From contig NZ_JAGGOG010000032.1 in assembly GCF_018614655.1 (NCBI RefSeq), forward strand, positions 1-35,434: a stretch of DNA of 35,434 nucleotides, read 5' to 3'. Below, in pieces: positions 1 through 8,054 of the stretch. The translations under genes were made by a program, and so were the position numbers. A model generated the notes under the pieces. That model did not search any database. It had not been told where the DNA came from and saw nothing but the letters and a program-made list of their open reading frames with translations. Source of the stretch: Pseudomonas fluorescens (GTDB lineage: Bacteria; Pseudomonadota; Gammaproteobacteria; Pseudomonadales; Pseudomonadaceae). Numbering within the stretch: the stretch's first letter is position 1; each line of letters starts with the position of its first letter.

Positions 1-199
1 AGTGGGGCGAATTATAGACTTCTAGAATCTGCCGTCAACCCCTAATTTTGCTTTTCTATCAATATGCCGGAATAACAACAAAACCCTTCTATATAGAGAG
101 CAGGAAGAGAGCCGGCTGAGCAATATATTGCTCAACTCTCAACACTTAAGCATCATAGGCGCTTCTGCTCCTTTATATGACTTCGGACGAACACCCTCG

Positions 200-1087
200 A
201 TGACCACCTCGCCTCGTAGCCTAGCCTCGGCATTATTCCCTATCGGCCTGCTACTGATTGCCATGGCTTCCATACAGTCCGGCGCCTCGCTGGCTAAAAG
301 CATGTTTCCTATCGTTGGCGCACAAGGCACTACCACCCTGCGCCTTGTGTTCGCCAGCGTCATCATGCTGCTGCTATTACGCCCGTGGCGCGCCAGGCTC
401 ACCGCCAAATCCCTACGCACCGTAGTGGTCTATGGAATGGCGCTGGGCGGGATGAACTTCCTCTTCTATATGTCCCTGCAGACTGTTCCCCTGGGAATAG
501 CCGTAGCGCTCGAGTTCACCGGGCCTCTGGCAGTTGCTATCTACTCTTCGCGTCGCGCGGTCGACTTCCTATGGATCGGCCTGGCGATCATCGGTCTCTT
601 GCTGCTGATCCCCCTCGGAGAAACCAGCAGCGGGATTGATCTGACGGGTGCTACCTATGCATTAGGCGCCGGCATCTGCTGGGCACTTTACATCCTGTTT
701 GGCCAGAAGGCGGGGGCAGACAACGGCGTTCAAACGGCCGCGCTGGGCGTCATGATCGCCGCGCTGTTTGTCGCACCGATTGGGATAGTCCATGCAGGCA
801 CAACACTACTGACCCCCTCATTAATCCCAATCGCCATTGGCGTCGCGATTTTGTCCACTGCCCTGCCCTATACCCTGGAGATGGTTGCACTGACTCGTCT
901 CCCCGCTCGTACATTCGGTACCTTGATGAGTATCGAGCCCGCTTTCGGTGCGCTCTCCGGGCTATTTTTCCTTCAGGAACACTTGTCCTTGGCACAATGG
1001 ATGGCCATCACCTGCATCATCCTGGCTTCTGTTGGTGCAACCCTGACCATGCGTAATGAATCCAGACCATTGGTCCCCTCAGATTGA
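200..1087 (+). CDS. EamA/RhtA-family inner-membrane exporter
   Basis: A drug/metabolite transporter of the EamA superfamily, related to the RhtA threonine/homoserine exporters, so it probably exports a small amino acid or metabolite. The 295-aa protein is almost entirely hydrophobic, with about ten membrane segments and the two-fold EamA repeat; the second half carries the typical end of such a repeat (ARTFGTLMSIEPAFGALSG, then a QWMAITCIILASVGA helix). I chose ATG 200 over an upstream in-frame TTG at 128 because the extra 24 residues are polar and unlike the family; the ribosome site before 200 is weak. It stands alone, followed by a small lipoprotein gene on the same strand. The substrate cannot be read from sequence. 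Confidence 0.85.
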   Translation: MTTSPRSLASALFPIGLLLIAMASIQSGASLAKSMFPIVGAQGTTTLRLVFASVIMLLLLRPWRARLTAKSLRTVVVYGMALGGMNFLFYMSLQTVPLGIAVALEFTGPLAVAIYSSRRAVDFLWIGLAIIGLLLLIPLGETSSGIDLTGATYALGAGICWALYILFGQKAGADNGVQTAALGVMIAALFVAPIGIVHAGTTLLTPSLIPIAIGVAILSTALPYTLEMVALTRLPARTFGTLMSIEPAFGALSGLFFLQEHLSLAQWMAITCIILASVGATLTMRNESRPLVPSD

Positions 1088-1254
1088 TTCAGGATTTAAC
1101 GTAGCTCTGGTATTTGCCACTCAATTAGGCCATGTTTAGGCTGTAACCCAATGTCAGTCATGGAGAATTTCGATAGGGACATCAAGAACGCTACAATCGA
1201 GAGCGAGCAAAGCCAGCTTCAGGCATCTCTGTGAAGCGGCCATTAAGGATGGGA

Positions 1255-1536
1255 ATGAAGCGAATTTTGATACTGTTAGTCGTCATGGCCATCGCTGGTT
1301 GTGCCGCGACCACCAAGACAGAAGTGAAACGGGGGAAAAAGGGGCTGCACATCAACTGTTCTGGCCTGTCCTCCTCCTGGGACCAGTGCTATAGCAGCGC
1401 AGCCAATTCATGCAGCGCCAAAGGCTACAGGGTCATTGCCAAATCGGGTGATAACGCAGAAGATCCGGGCGACTATCCTTTTGGCCTCAACCCTGCTGGC
1501 TATACAAGTCGCAGCATGATCGTCATCTGCAAGTAA
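1255..1536 (+). CDS. Small cysteine-rich lipoprotein
   Basis: A 93-aa protein beginning with a lipoprotein signal peptide (MKRILILLVVMAIAGC), whose IAGC lipobox predicts lipidation at Cys15. The mature part has four further cysteines (in HINCSG, WDQCYS, NSCSAKGY and VICK), consistent with two disulfides in a small periplasmic domain. I chose ATG 1255 because AGGA lies a few bases upstream and the signal peptide then starts correctly; GTG 1231 and ATG 1249 are in-frame alternatives. The pattern resembles small lipoproteins common in pseudomonads, but I know no function. Its neighbours, a transporter and a TetR gene, give no functional clue. Confidence 0.75.
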   Translation: MKRILILLVVMAIAGCAATTKTEVKRGKKGLHINCSGLSSSWDQCYSSAANSCSAKGYRVIAKSGDNAEDPGDYPFGLNPAGYTSRSMIVICK

Positions 1537-1537
1537 C

Positions 1538-2098
1538 TCACAGGGCTGCTATCTGTTGGCTAAGTACCTCATGGTTCGATGACAGCACCTGCGCTTGAAC
1601 CAGCGGATCGACCATCATCCGTGCCACCACCAGCGCGCCGACGCACTGCGACAGAACGGCCCAAGCCAGGCTGTCGCTGCCCAGCGTCGCAGCCCAACCC
1701 GCTTGTAACCTGCAAATCCAGTCCTGCGCCTGCTGGCGCACCGCAACACTGGACCGCGCGATCTCAGCCCCCAGGCTTGGCAAGGCACAACCCGTGTCCA
1801 TCTGCTCCACATGAGCCATGCTCAAATAGAACTTGAGACAACGATCCAGCCTCTCACGGCTCTGAATGTCATCACCGCTCAAGCGCTCCAGGCTGTGACT
1901 CAGCTCCCGCTCGACAATCGAACTGAACAGTTCGTCTTTCGAAGAAAAGTGACTATAGAAAGCCCCACCGCTCAGGCCGATGGCTTTCATCAAGCCATCT
2001 ACACCAACACTGGCAAACCCTTCTTTCTTGGCCATGGCCGCACTGCTGCGCAACAACCTCTCTCTGGTTTCCTGCTTGTGACTGGCTGAATACCGCAT
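1538..2098 (-). CDS. TetR/AcrR-family transcriptional regulator
   Basis: A 186-aa TetR-type regulator. The N-terminal helix-turn-helix domain is clear (ETRERLLRSSAAMAKKEGFASVGVDGL followed by AIGLSGGAFYSHFSSKDELF), and the rest is the variable ligand-binding and dimerisation domain. I start it at ATG 2098 (MRYSASHKQETRERLL); the open frame continues upstream but without TetR-like sequence. It is divergent from an SDR gene at 2190. The 91 bp between them hold a pair of AACG...CGTT elements (2147-2174), a plausible autoregulatory operator. By the usual logic of divergent TetR genes it should repress the SDR-isomerase pair until an electrophilic or aromatic inducer appears; the inducer is unknown. 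Confidence 0.88.
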   Translation of the reverse strand: MRYSASHKQETRERLLRSSAAMAKKEGFASVGVDGLMKAIGLSGGAFYSHFSSKDELFSSIVERELSHSLERLSGDDIQSRERLDRCLKFYLSMAHVEQMDTGCALPSLGAEIARSSVAVRQQAQDWICRLQAGWAATLGSDSLAWAVLSQCVGALVVARMMVDPLVQAQVLSSNHEVLSQQIAAL

Positions 2099-2146
2099 TT
2101 CATACCCCACTGGATTTGTCACCTTGACGCTCAACAGATCGTAGCA

Positions 2147-2174
2147 TAACGTTCGTTTAGCTAACGATCGTTTA
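2147..2174. promoter_or_regulatory. Probable TetR operator: tandem AACG-type elements
   Basis: Two 13-bp near-identical direct repeats, TAACGTTCGTTTA (2147-2159) and TAACGATCGTTTA (2162-2174), are separated by two bases. The second contains a perfect 10-bp palindrome, AACGATCGTT; the first differs at one central base. They lie between the divergent TetR gene and the SDR gene, ending 15 bp before the SDR start codon. A TetR dimer pair bound here would occlude the SDR start region. Binding is inferred. Confidence 0.6.
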
Positions 2175-2189
2175 CCAAAGGATCTTCCC

Positions 2190-2921
2190 ATGACAAACAA
2201 GAAAAAAATCGTACTGGTCGTCGGCGCTGGCGATGCCACCGGGGGAGCAATTGCCAGGCGTTTTGTCCGTGAAGGCTATGTCGCTTGCCTCACTCGGCGC
2301 AGCGCCGACAAACTTCAACCGCTGGTAGACAGTATTTTGTCAGCCGGAGGTGAGGCCCATGGTTTTGCCTGCGATGCGCGTAAAGAAGAGGAGGTCATTG
2401 CGCTGATAGAACAGATTGAAACCGAGTTAGGCCCCATCGAAGCCTTTGTCTTCAACATCGGAGCCAACGTGCCTTGCAGCATCCTGGAAGAAACCGCCCG
2501 CAAGTATTTCAAGATATGGGAAATGGCCTGCTTTTCCGGCTTCCTGAATGCCCGGGAAGTGGCCAAGCGAATGGTTACCCGTCAGCGGGGCACCATTCTG
2601 TTCACCGGCGCCACCGCTGGCTTACGTGGTGCTGCAGGGTTCGCAGCGTTCGCTGGCGCCAAGCACGGAATTCGCGCCTTGGCGCAAAGCATGGCGAGAG
2701 AACTGGGCCCGCGTAATATCCATGTTGCCCATATCGTGGTCGACGGAGCCATCGACACCGCCTTCATTCGTGACAACTTCCCGCAAAAATACGCCCTCAA
2801 GGACCAGGACGGTATTCTTAACCCCGAACACATTGCCGATAACTATTGGTACCTGCACAGTCAGCCACGGGATGCCTGGACCTTCGAACTGGACCTGCGC
2901 CCCTGGAATGAACCCTGGTAA
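2190..2921 (+). CDS. SDR-family oxidoreductase-like protein with Phe at the catalytic Tyr position
   Basis: A classical-size (243 aa) short-chain dehydrogenase/reductase fold. The N-terminal dinucleotide-binding loop GAGDATGGAIARRF (about residues 12-25) replaces the usual TGxxxGIG, and NIGAN (about 90) sits where NAG is normal. The active-site region reads FAAFAGAKHG: Lys158 is present but the Tyr of YxxxK is Phe154, and the upstream Ser region reads TGATAG. Either the enzyme uses another acid/base or the protein has lost ordinary dehydrogenase chemistry. It starts 15 bp after the TetR operator repeats and is followed after 36 bp by a DsbA-fold isomerase gene, so the two probably form a TetR-controlled operon. 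The substrate is unknown. Confidence 0.85.
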   Translation: MTNKKKIVLVVGAGDATGGAIARRFVREGYVACLTRRSADKLQPLVDSILSAGGEAHGFACDARKEEEVIALIEQIETELGPIEAFVFNIGANVPCSILEETARKYFKIWEMACFSGFLNAREVAKRMVTRQRGTILFTGATAGLRGAAGFAAFAGAKHGIRALAQSMARELGPRNIHVAHIVVDGAIDTAFIRDNFPQKYALKDQDGILNPEHIADNYWYLHSQPRDAWTFELDLRPWNEPW

Positions 2922-2957
2922 GCATGCCCTCATAACAATAAGCAGCGAGCACAAACC

Positions 2958-3572
2958 ATGAGTAAAACCCTGGAGTTTTTCTTCGACCTCGGTAGCCCTG
3001 CCACTTACCTCGCCTACACGCAGTTACCCAGCCTGTGCGCCGAAACCAGCACCCAACTGGTCTATCAACCGATGCTGCTCGGCGGTGTGTTCAAGGCCAC
3101 CGGAAACGCCTCTCCCGTCACCATCGCTGCCAAAGGGCGCTACATGTTCCTGGACCTGGCGCGCTATGCCAAACGCTACAACGTCCCACTCAAGTTCAAC
3201 CCGCACTTCCCCATTAATACGCTGATGCTGATGCGCGCTGTGACCGGTATTCAGATGCGCCAGCCAGAACGCTTTATCGACTTCATCGACTGCCTGTTCC
3301 GAGCGCTATGGGTAGAGGGGCGTCATCTTGGAGATCCGACAGTCGTTGCGCAAACCCTGACCGAACACGGCTTTGATCCCGCTGAAGTATTGGCGCTGAC
3401 CAACGACGAAGCGGTGAAAAACGCCCTCAAGGACAAAACCGAAAACGCGATCCAGCGCGGCGTCTTCGGTGCCCCTAGCATGTTTGTCGGCAGTCAGTTG
3501 TTCTTCGGCCAGGATCGCCTGGATTTTGTACGAGAAGCCCTGAGCCAAACCTCCTTTGAAGGCTTTATATAG
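2958..3572 (+). CDS. 2-hydroxychromene-2-carboxylate isomerase/GST-kappa family protein
   Basis: A 204-aa DsbA-fold protein of the HCCA isomerase/GST-kappa group. These enzymes use glutathione to isomerise aromatic ring-cleavage intermediates, and relatives act as GSH transferases. The N-terminus FFFDLGSPATYLAY matches the family's FYFDxxSPxxY signature, whose Ser contacts glutathione sulfur; there is no CxxC, which separates it from disulfide oxidases. The C-terminal thioredoxin half is also present (GVFGAPSMFVGSQLFFGQDRLDFV). It is probably co-transcribed with the preceding SDR. The stop region overlaps the convergent aminopeptidase gene by 8 bp. No naphthalene genes are nearby, so a general detoxification role is as likely as true HCCA isomerisation. 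Confidence 0.82.
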   Translation: MSKTLEFFFDLGSPATYLAYTQLPSLCAETSTQLVYQPMLLGGVFKATGNASPVTIAAKGRYMFLDLARYAKRYNVPLKFNPHFPINTLMLMRAVTGIQMRQPERFIDFIDCLFRALWVEGRHLGDPTVVAQTLTEHGFDPAEVLALTNDEAVKNALKDKTENAIQRGVFGAPSMFVGSQLFFGQDRLDFVREALSQTSFEGFI

Positions 3573-5373
3573 CCGCCGTGCGTACCTGCAACCACTCCAG
3601 TGCGGCGCCACTGAGCAGCGGGCTCAAGCGTTCACGCACCTGCGTGTGATAGTCGTTGAACCACTGACGCTCATCCAGCGTCAGCAACGATGGTTCCAGA
3701 CAACGGGTATCGATAGGGCACAAGGTCAGCGTCTCGAACTTGAGGAACTCGCCAAACTCGGTCTTGCCCGCTTCGCGGTTCAATACCAGGTTCTCGATAC
3801 GCACCCCCCAACGGCCTGGGCGGTAGGTGCCCGGTTCGATAGAGGTGATCATTCCAGGCTGCATGGCGGTTTGTGGCGCCGCGGCTGCCTGATAGGCAAT
3901 CACCTGCGGACCTTCATGAACATTGAGGAAATACCCGACACCATGACCGGTACCGTGGCCGTAATCCACGCCTTCGGCCCAGATCGGCGCACGAGCGATA
4001 GCATCCAGCAATGGCGACAGAATGCCCTTGGGGAAATGCGCACGGGACAAGGCGATCACACCTTTGAGCACCCGCGTGCAGTCGCGTTTCTGCTCTTCGC
4101 TAGGCGTACCGATGGGCACCATCCGCGTGATGTCGGTAGTACCACCCAGGTACTGGCCGCCTGAGTCGATCAACAGCAAACCATCGCCTTCGATCAACGC
4201 ATGCTCTTCTTCAGTGGCGTGGTAATGAGGCATCGCGCCATTGGCATTGAACGCAGCAATGGTGTTGAAACTCAGCGATACATAACCCGGACGACGGGTC
4301 CTGGCAGCCGTCAGGTGTTCATCAATGGTCAGCTCGGTAATACGCTCGTGACCCAGGGCACTGTCCAGCCAGGCGAAAAATTCGCACAAGGCGGCGCCAT
4401 CCTGCTCCATGGCTTGGCGGATATGCTCGGCATCGGCCAGGCTCTTGCGGGACTTGGCCAAGGTAGTCGGATTAAGACCTTCGACCAGCTTGACGCCGTC
4501 ACCCAGGTTTTCCAGCAACCCCGTCGTCACCCGCGCCGGATCAACCTGCACGCTCGCACCCGCAGGCACTGCCTCCAAGGCGCTGGCCACTTCGCTGTAA
4601 TCGCGCAAGGTCACGCCATCCTGTTCCAGTACCGCTCGCAGCGCCCCGTCGACTTTGCTCAAGGCAACAAACAACGTGGCCTGCTTTTGGCTGATCAAGG
4701 CAAAAGACACGAATACCGGGTTGAACGAAACATCACCACCACGCAGGTTGAACAGCCAGGCGATGTCATCCAGGGTGGCGATGAAATGCCAGTCGGCGCC
4801 CTTCGCCTTCAAGCTCTCGCGCAAGGCGGCAAGTTTCTCGCCACGGCTGACGGTCGCCTCGGGCGGCAAGTGCTGGTAGATCGGCTGATCAGGCAGGACC
4901 GGACGGTCGTGCCAGACTTCGCTCAACAGGTCGATATCGGTGCGCAGGCGTGCGCCACGTTCCGCTAACTTGCTGCCCAGGGTACGCGCCGACGCCACGG
5001 CCATGACCGCACCATCCACTGCTACAACGCTACCTTCCGGGGTCTGTTCCGCCAGCCATTCCAGCGGCCCGGGCTGGCCCGGTTGCAGCTTCACCAACTC
5101 GATACCGCTACCCTTGAGCTCCTTGGTCGCCTGTTCCCAATAACGGCTATCTGCCCACACTCCGGCGAAGTCCGCAGTGACAATCAATGTCCCTACCGAA
5201 CCGTAAAAACCCGACAACCACTGACGCCCTTGCCAGTATCCCGGCAGGTATTCGGACAAGTGCGGGTCAGCCGACGGCACCAACAGGGCATGAATACCCT
5301 CTCGGCTCATCAGCTCACGGGTATGTGCCAGGCGCTGGGGAACCGTTCCATGGGTCAAAGGCTGCGTGCTCAT
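3565..5373 (-). CDS. M24B Xaa-Pro aminopeptidase (long, ~600-aa type)
   Basis: A cytosolic metallopeptidase removing N-terminal residues from X-Pro peptides. At 602 aa it is the three-domain aminopeptidase P form (two creatinase-like N-terminal domains and a C-terminal pita-bread domain), longer than E. coli PepP. The five metal ligands are visible: Asp in LLIDSGG, Asp in GGTTDITR, His in GTGHGVGYFLNVHEG, and Glu in SIEPGTY and VRIENLV. The start ATG 5373 has a strong GCAGGAG site. It lies 48 bp downstream of the cysteine desulfurase gene on the same strand and is probably co-transcribed with it; no functional link between the two is evident. Confidence 0.93.
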   Translation of the reverse strand: MSTQPLTHGTVPQRLAHTRELMSREGIHALLVPSADPHLSEYLPGYWQGRQWLSGFYGSVGTLIVTADFAGVWADSRYWEQATKELKGSGIELVKLQPGQPGPLEWLAEQTPEGSVVAVDGAVMAVASARTLGSKLAERGARLRTDIDLLSEVWHDRPVLPDQPIYQHLPPEATVSRGEKLAALRESLKAKGADWHFIATLDDIAWLFNLRGGDVSFNPVFVSFALISQKQATLFVALSKVDGALRAVLEQDGVTLRDYSEVASALEAVPAGASVQVDPARVTTGLLENLGDGVKLVEGLNPTTLAKSRKSLADAEHIRQAMEQDGAALCEFFAWLDSALGHERITELTIDEHLTAARTRRPGYVSLSFNTIAAFNANGAMPHYHATEEEHALIEGDGLLLIDSGGQYLGGTTDITRMVPIGTPSEEQKRDCTRVLKGVIALSRAHFPKGILSPLLDAIARAPIWAEGVDYGHGTGHGVGYFLNVHEGPQVIAYQAAAAPQTAMQPGMITSIEPGTYRPGRWGVRIENLVLNREAGKTEFGEFLKFETLTLCPIDTRCLEPSLLTLDERQWFNDYHTQVRERLSPLLSGAALEWLQVRTAAI

Positions 5374-5421
5374 CGTATCTCCTGCTAACCACTGATAATT
5401 GTTATGTGTTGCGGATGTGGA

Positions 5422-6582
5422 TCAAACCGCCCAGAAGGCCGGCGCGCTGGCCAGCGAATCCTTGATCAACTGTACCGCCTGATCAATGTCCTGCTCGGTA
5501 GTAAAACGGCCCAAGCTCAAACGAATGGTACGACTTGCGCTGCGCGCATCATGCCCCAATGCCAGGAGCACGTGGGACGGTGCGTTGCTCGCCGAGTTGC
5601 ATGCCGACGTGGCGGAAAAGGCGATGCCCGCACTCAACGCAGCAGAATTGAACTCGCCCTCACTGAACGTCAGGCTCAAGGTATGGGGAATGCGTTGAGT
5701 GGCGCTACCGTTCAAACGCACTCCGGCAATTGTATTCAACTGCTCAAGCAGACGCTGGCGTAACGCAACAATCACCGCCTTCTCCTGCGTAAATGAAGCG
5801 GCCGCCAAGGCGAACGCCATGCCCATTCCAGCAATCTGGTGGGTTGCCAGCGTGCCAGAGCGTAGCCCGCCCTCATGGCCACCGCCATGAATCTGCGCCA
5901 ACACTTTTTGCTGGGCACGCGGCCCGACATACAGGGCACCGATCCCTTTGGGGCCATACAGTTTGTGGGCTGAAAACGACATCAGATCCACCGGCCACGA
6001 GGCCAGATCAATGGCGACCTTGCCCGCGCCTTGCGCCGCGTCCACATGGAACAGTGCTCCTTGCTCACGAACCCGCGCACCAATGGCCGGAATGTCGTTG
6101 AGGGTGCCCAGTTCATTGTTGACCAGCATCAGCGACACCAGAAAAGTGTCCTCGCGCAGCGCCTCACTTACAGCCCCGACCGTGATCAGCCCATCGGCAT
6201 TGGGCACCAGGTACGTCACCGCAACCCCGGCTTCCTGCAACTGGCGGGCCGTGTCCAGTGTGGCCTTGTGCTCGATCTGGCTGGTAATGATATGCCCGCC
6301 AGATACGCCCCGGGCTTGCGTCACGCCCTTGAGCGCAAGGTTGTTGGACTCGGTGGCACCGGAGGTCCAGACGATTTGCTCAGCCTGCGCGCCTACCAGT
6401 TCGGCTACCTGCCGCCGCGCCTGCTCAACCGTTTGCCGGGCCTGCTGGCCGAAGGCATGGGAACTGGACGCTGGGTTACCGAAATTGGCGTTGAACCCCA
6501 GGCACTCGACCATAACCTGGATGACCCGCTCATCCACCGGTGTGGTGGCGGCGTAGTCGAAATACAGAGGACGTTTATTCAT
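5422..6582 (-). CDS. Cysteine desulfurase (IscS/NifS-like) paralogue
   Basis: A PLP-dependent class-V aminotransferase that releases sulfur from cysteine as an enzyme-bound persulfide. Seen in sequence: SGATESNNLALKG (PLP phosphate site), VDAAQGAGKV (Asp contacting the PLP ring), SFSAHKLYGPKGIGALYV with the Schiff-base Lys, and SATSACNSASNAPSHVL with the persulfide Cys in a long loop, as in group-I (IscS-type) enzymes. Its 386 aa fit the family. No iscU, iscA or iscR lies beside it, so this is a stand-alone copy rather than the main Isc enzyme. The start ATG has a poor ribosome site. The sulfonate-utilisation cluster begins less than 1 kb away but is divergently oriented. Confidence 0.9.
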   Translation of the reverse strand: MNKRPLYFDYAATTPVDERVIQVMVECLGFNANFGNPASSSHAFGQQARQTVEQARRQVAELVGAQAEQIVWTSGATESNNLALKGVTQARGVSGGHIITSQIEHKATLDTARQLQEAGVAVTYLVPNADGLITVGAVSEALREDTFLVSLMLVNNELGTLNDIPAIGARVREQGALFHVDAAQGAGKVAIDLASWPVDLMSFSAHKLYGPKGIGALYVGPRAQQKVLAQIHGGGHEGGLRSGTLATHQIAGMGMAFALAAASFTQEKAVIVALRQRLLEQLNTIAGVRLNGSATQRIPHTLSLTFSEGEFNSAALSAGIAFSATSACNSASNAPSHVLLALGHDARSASRTIRLSLGRFTTEQDIDQAVQLIKDSLASAPAFWAV

Positions 6583-6754
6583 AACGTTAAAGACTCGCAG
6601 AGCTTGTTCCCGAGAGCAGTGTCCCAGGGGCAGCGACCAGAAGAGAGATCGTCTGGTTTACCTGATCGGATGCCGTTAAAGAAAGACCACTTTATTTAAA
6701 AGTGCGTAGGAACGCTCCTGAAATCCAGCTTAACAGGCTCGGGGAAAGGGATGG

Positions 6755-6793
6755 AAAACAAAAAGCCCAAGGTTCCTGTGGGAAACCTTGGGC
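6755..6793 (-). terminator. Rho-independent terminator for the SHOCT-like lipoprotein gene
   Basis: A perfect 10-bp stem (GCCCAAGGTT at 6765-6774 with AACCTTGGGC at 6784-6793) and a 9-nt loop. Read on the minus strand it is followed directly by TTTTTGTTTT (complement of 6755-6764), 22 bp past the stop of the lipoprotein gene. This is a textbook terminator. Confidence 0.92.
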
Positions 6794-6814
6794 CTTTCAA
6801 AACAATTCCCTGGC

Positions 6815-7084
6815 TCAGCTGGGACGCCCATGCAGCGTCACACTGCGCTCGGCGTTCATCTCGCCCCGCCGATCAAATCCAAACGCCTTCTGTGGCTGAG
6901 CGGTCAGCTCGGCTTTCTTCTGTTGATATTCATCAAAGGACAAACCGCGGCGACTCAACGCCTCCAGCGCGAGTTCCTTGCTCTCTTCGGCCGAAAAAGG
7001 TCGCAGCTCGGGTGCCGGATGAGTCGCACAACCGGCGAGGACAGAGGCGACAAGCAACAGGGAAATAGCGAGGAAGTGGTTCAT
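6815..7084 (-). CDS. Small lipoprotein with SHOCT-like C-terminal motif
   Basis: An 89-aa protein starting MNHFLAISLLLVASVLAGC, with an LAGC lipobox that predicts a lipidated Cys and an envelope location. The mature part holds LALEALSRRGLSFDEYQQKKAEL, which resembles the SHOCT module (a short helix-turn-helix with the pattern L..G.I..EEYE.KK..LL). I chose ATG 7084 because it starts the signal peptide; 13 upstream codons in frame are not signal-like. A strong terminator follows. The 397 bp upstream separate it from the divergent msu operon. No function is known to me. Confidence 0.75.
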   Translation of the reverse strand: MNHFLAISLLLVASVLAGCATHPAPELRPFSAEESKELALEALSRRGLSFDEYQQKKAELTAQPQKAFGFDRRGEMNAERSVTLHGRPS

Positions 7085-7212
7085 GGCGAAGGACCTGCGA
7101 ACTGGGCTGTAGTCAATGAACACAGGCTACCCCCGGCCCCCCTCAGAGAAAAATCATCGCCCGTGATAGTCGCTATCGACCTTGACACTCCATTCGATAG
7201 ACGCCCTTTATA

Positions 7213-7329
7213 TTCCATAACGACCTATAAATATGGAAATACGTTCGTTTACGGAATAAACACAACCCTCTATAAATGGCCACAACGCCTCAGCCACTGT
7301 TGGCCACGCAACTGTTGTGCAGGCAACAG
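7213..7329. promoter_or_regulatory. Upstream regulatory region of msuE with two inverted repeats
   Basis: The non-coding stretch 7085-7481 is the longest gap in the first half of the window. It holds TTCCATA-N12-TATGGAA (7213-7238), in an AT-rich segment, and CTGTTG-N6-CAACAG (7312-7329). The second lies about 90 bp upstream of the sigma54 promoter, a normal position for an enhancer bound by a sigma54 activator such as SfnR. The first could serve a LysR-type sulfur regulator. Both assignments are inferences from position and symmetry only. Confidence 0.4.
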
Positions 7330-7412
7330 CTATTCAACAAAACACCAGGCAGACAACACCAGCACTTTCCAGCAGCCGGTCCGGAGCCCATGTAAATCAA
7401 GGCTTGCGCCGT

Positions 7413-7429
7413 TTGGTACAGCTCTTGCT
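7413..7429 (+). promoter_or_regulatory. Sigma54 (RpoN) promoter of the msu operon
   Basis: TTGGTAC-N5-TTGCT matches the -24/-12 consensus TTGGCAC-N5-TTGCW with one mismatch and has exact GG-N10-GC spacing. It lies 53 bp before the msuE start codon. The last gene of the operon encodes a sigma54-dependent activator of the SfnR type, which fits this promoter class. Confidence 0.8.
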
Positions 7430-7481
7430 CAAGCCCTGTTACTGCTCTCGCTCTGAGCCACTGTTGAAAAAGGAACTGTTC

Positions 7482-8045
7482 ATGACCCGTCCCCTGAATG
7501 TCGTTGCCCTCTCCGGCGGAACCTGGCGCCCGTCCCGCACCTTGGTGCTGACCCAGGCGGTGCTGGACGAACTGGCCACCCAACTGCCGATCCAGACCAC
7601 CCTGATCGAACTGGGCGATATTGCCCGCCCGCTCGGTGCAGCGCTCTCTCGTGCGCAATTGCCGGCCGACGTCGAAACCCAACTGCACGCCATCGAACAG
7701 GCTGACCTGCTGATCGTGGCCGCGCCGGTCTATCGCGGCTCCTACCCTGGCCTACTCAAGCACTTGTTCGACCTGGTAGACCTCAACGCCCTGATCAACA
7801 CCCCGGTGCTGCTGGCCGCAACCGGCGGCAGCGAACGCCACGCCTTGATGCTTGATCATCAGTTACGACCGCTGTTCAGTTTCTTCCAGGCCCTGACCTT
7901 ACCCATTGGCGTCTACGCCACCGAAGCCGACTTCACCGACTACCAAATAACCAGTGAGCCCTTGAAGGCCCGCATTCGCCTCGCGGCAGAACGCGCTGCG
8001 CCGTTGTTTACCGCGCATCCCACCTCTCTGCTGAAAATCGCTTAA
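7482..8045 (+). CDS. msuE: NADPH-dependent FMN reductase MsuE
   Basis: A 187-aa flavodoxin-fold FMN reductase that supplies FMNH2 to the two monooxygenases encoded just downstream. Visible features are the N-terminal phosphate-binding stretch ALSGGTWRPSRT, the AAPVYRGSYPGLLKHLFDLVD region typical of the SsuE/MsuE family, and ATGGSERHALMLDHQLRPLF. I start it at ATG 7482 (MTRPLNVVALSGG); upstream in-frame codons are untranslated leader containing the sigma54 promoter. It is the first gene of the msuE-msuD-msuC-sfnR operon and is separated from msuD by 9 bp. SsuE is the close alternative name; the neighbours favour MsuE. Confidence 0.9.
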   Translation: MTRPLNVVALSGGTWRPSRTLVLTQAVLDELATQLPIQTTLIELGDIARPLGAALSRAQLPADVETQLHAIEQADLLIVAAPVYRGSYPGLLKHLFDLVDLNALINTPVLLAATGGSERHALMLDHQLRPLFSFFQALTLPIGVYATEADFTDYQITSEPLKARIRLAAERAAPLFTAHPTSLLKIA

Positions 8046-8054
8046 GGATTTGTC

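Noticed and set aside
5422..7084. Link between the cysteine desulfurase and the msu sulfur operon
   Set aside because: They are divergent, separated by another gene and a terminator, and no shared regulatory motif was seen; proximity alone is not evidence.
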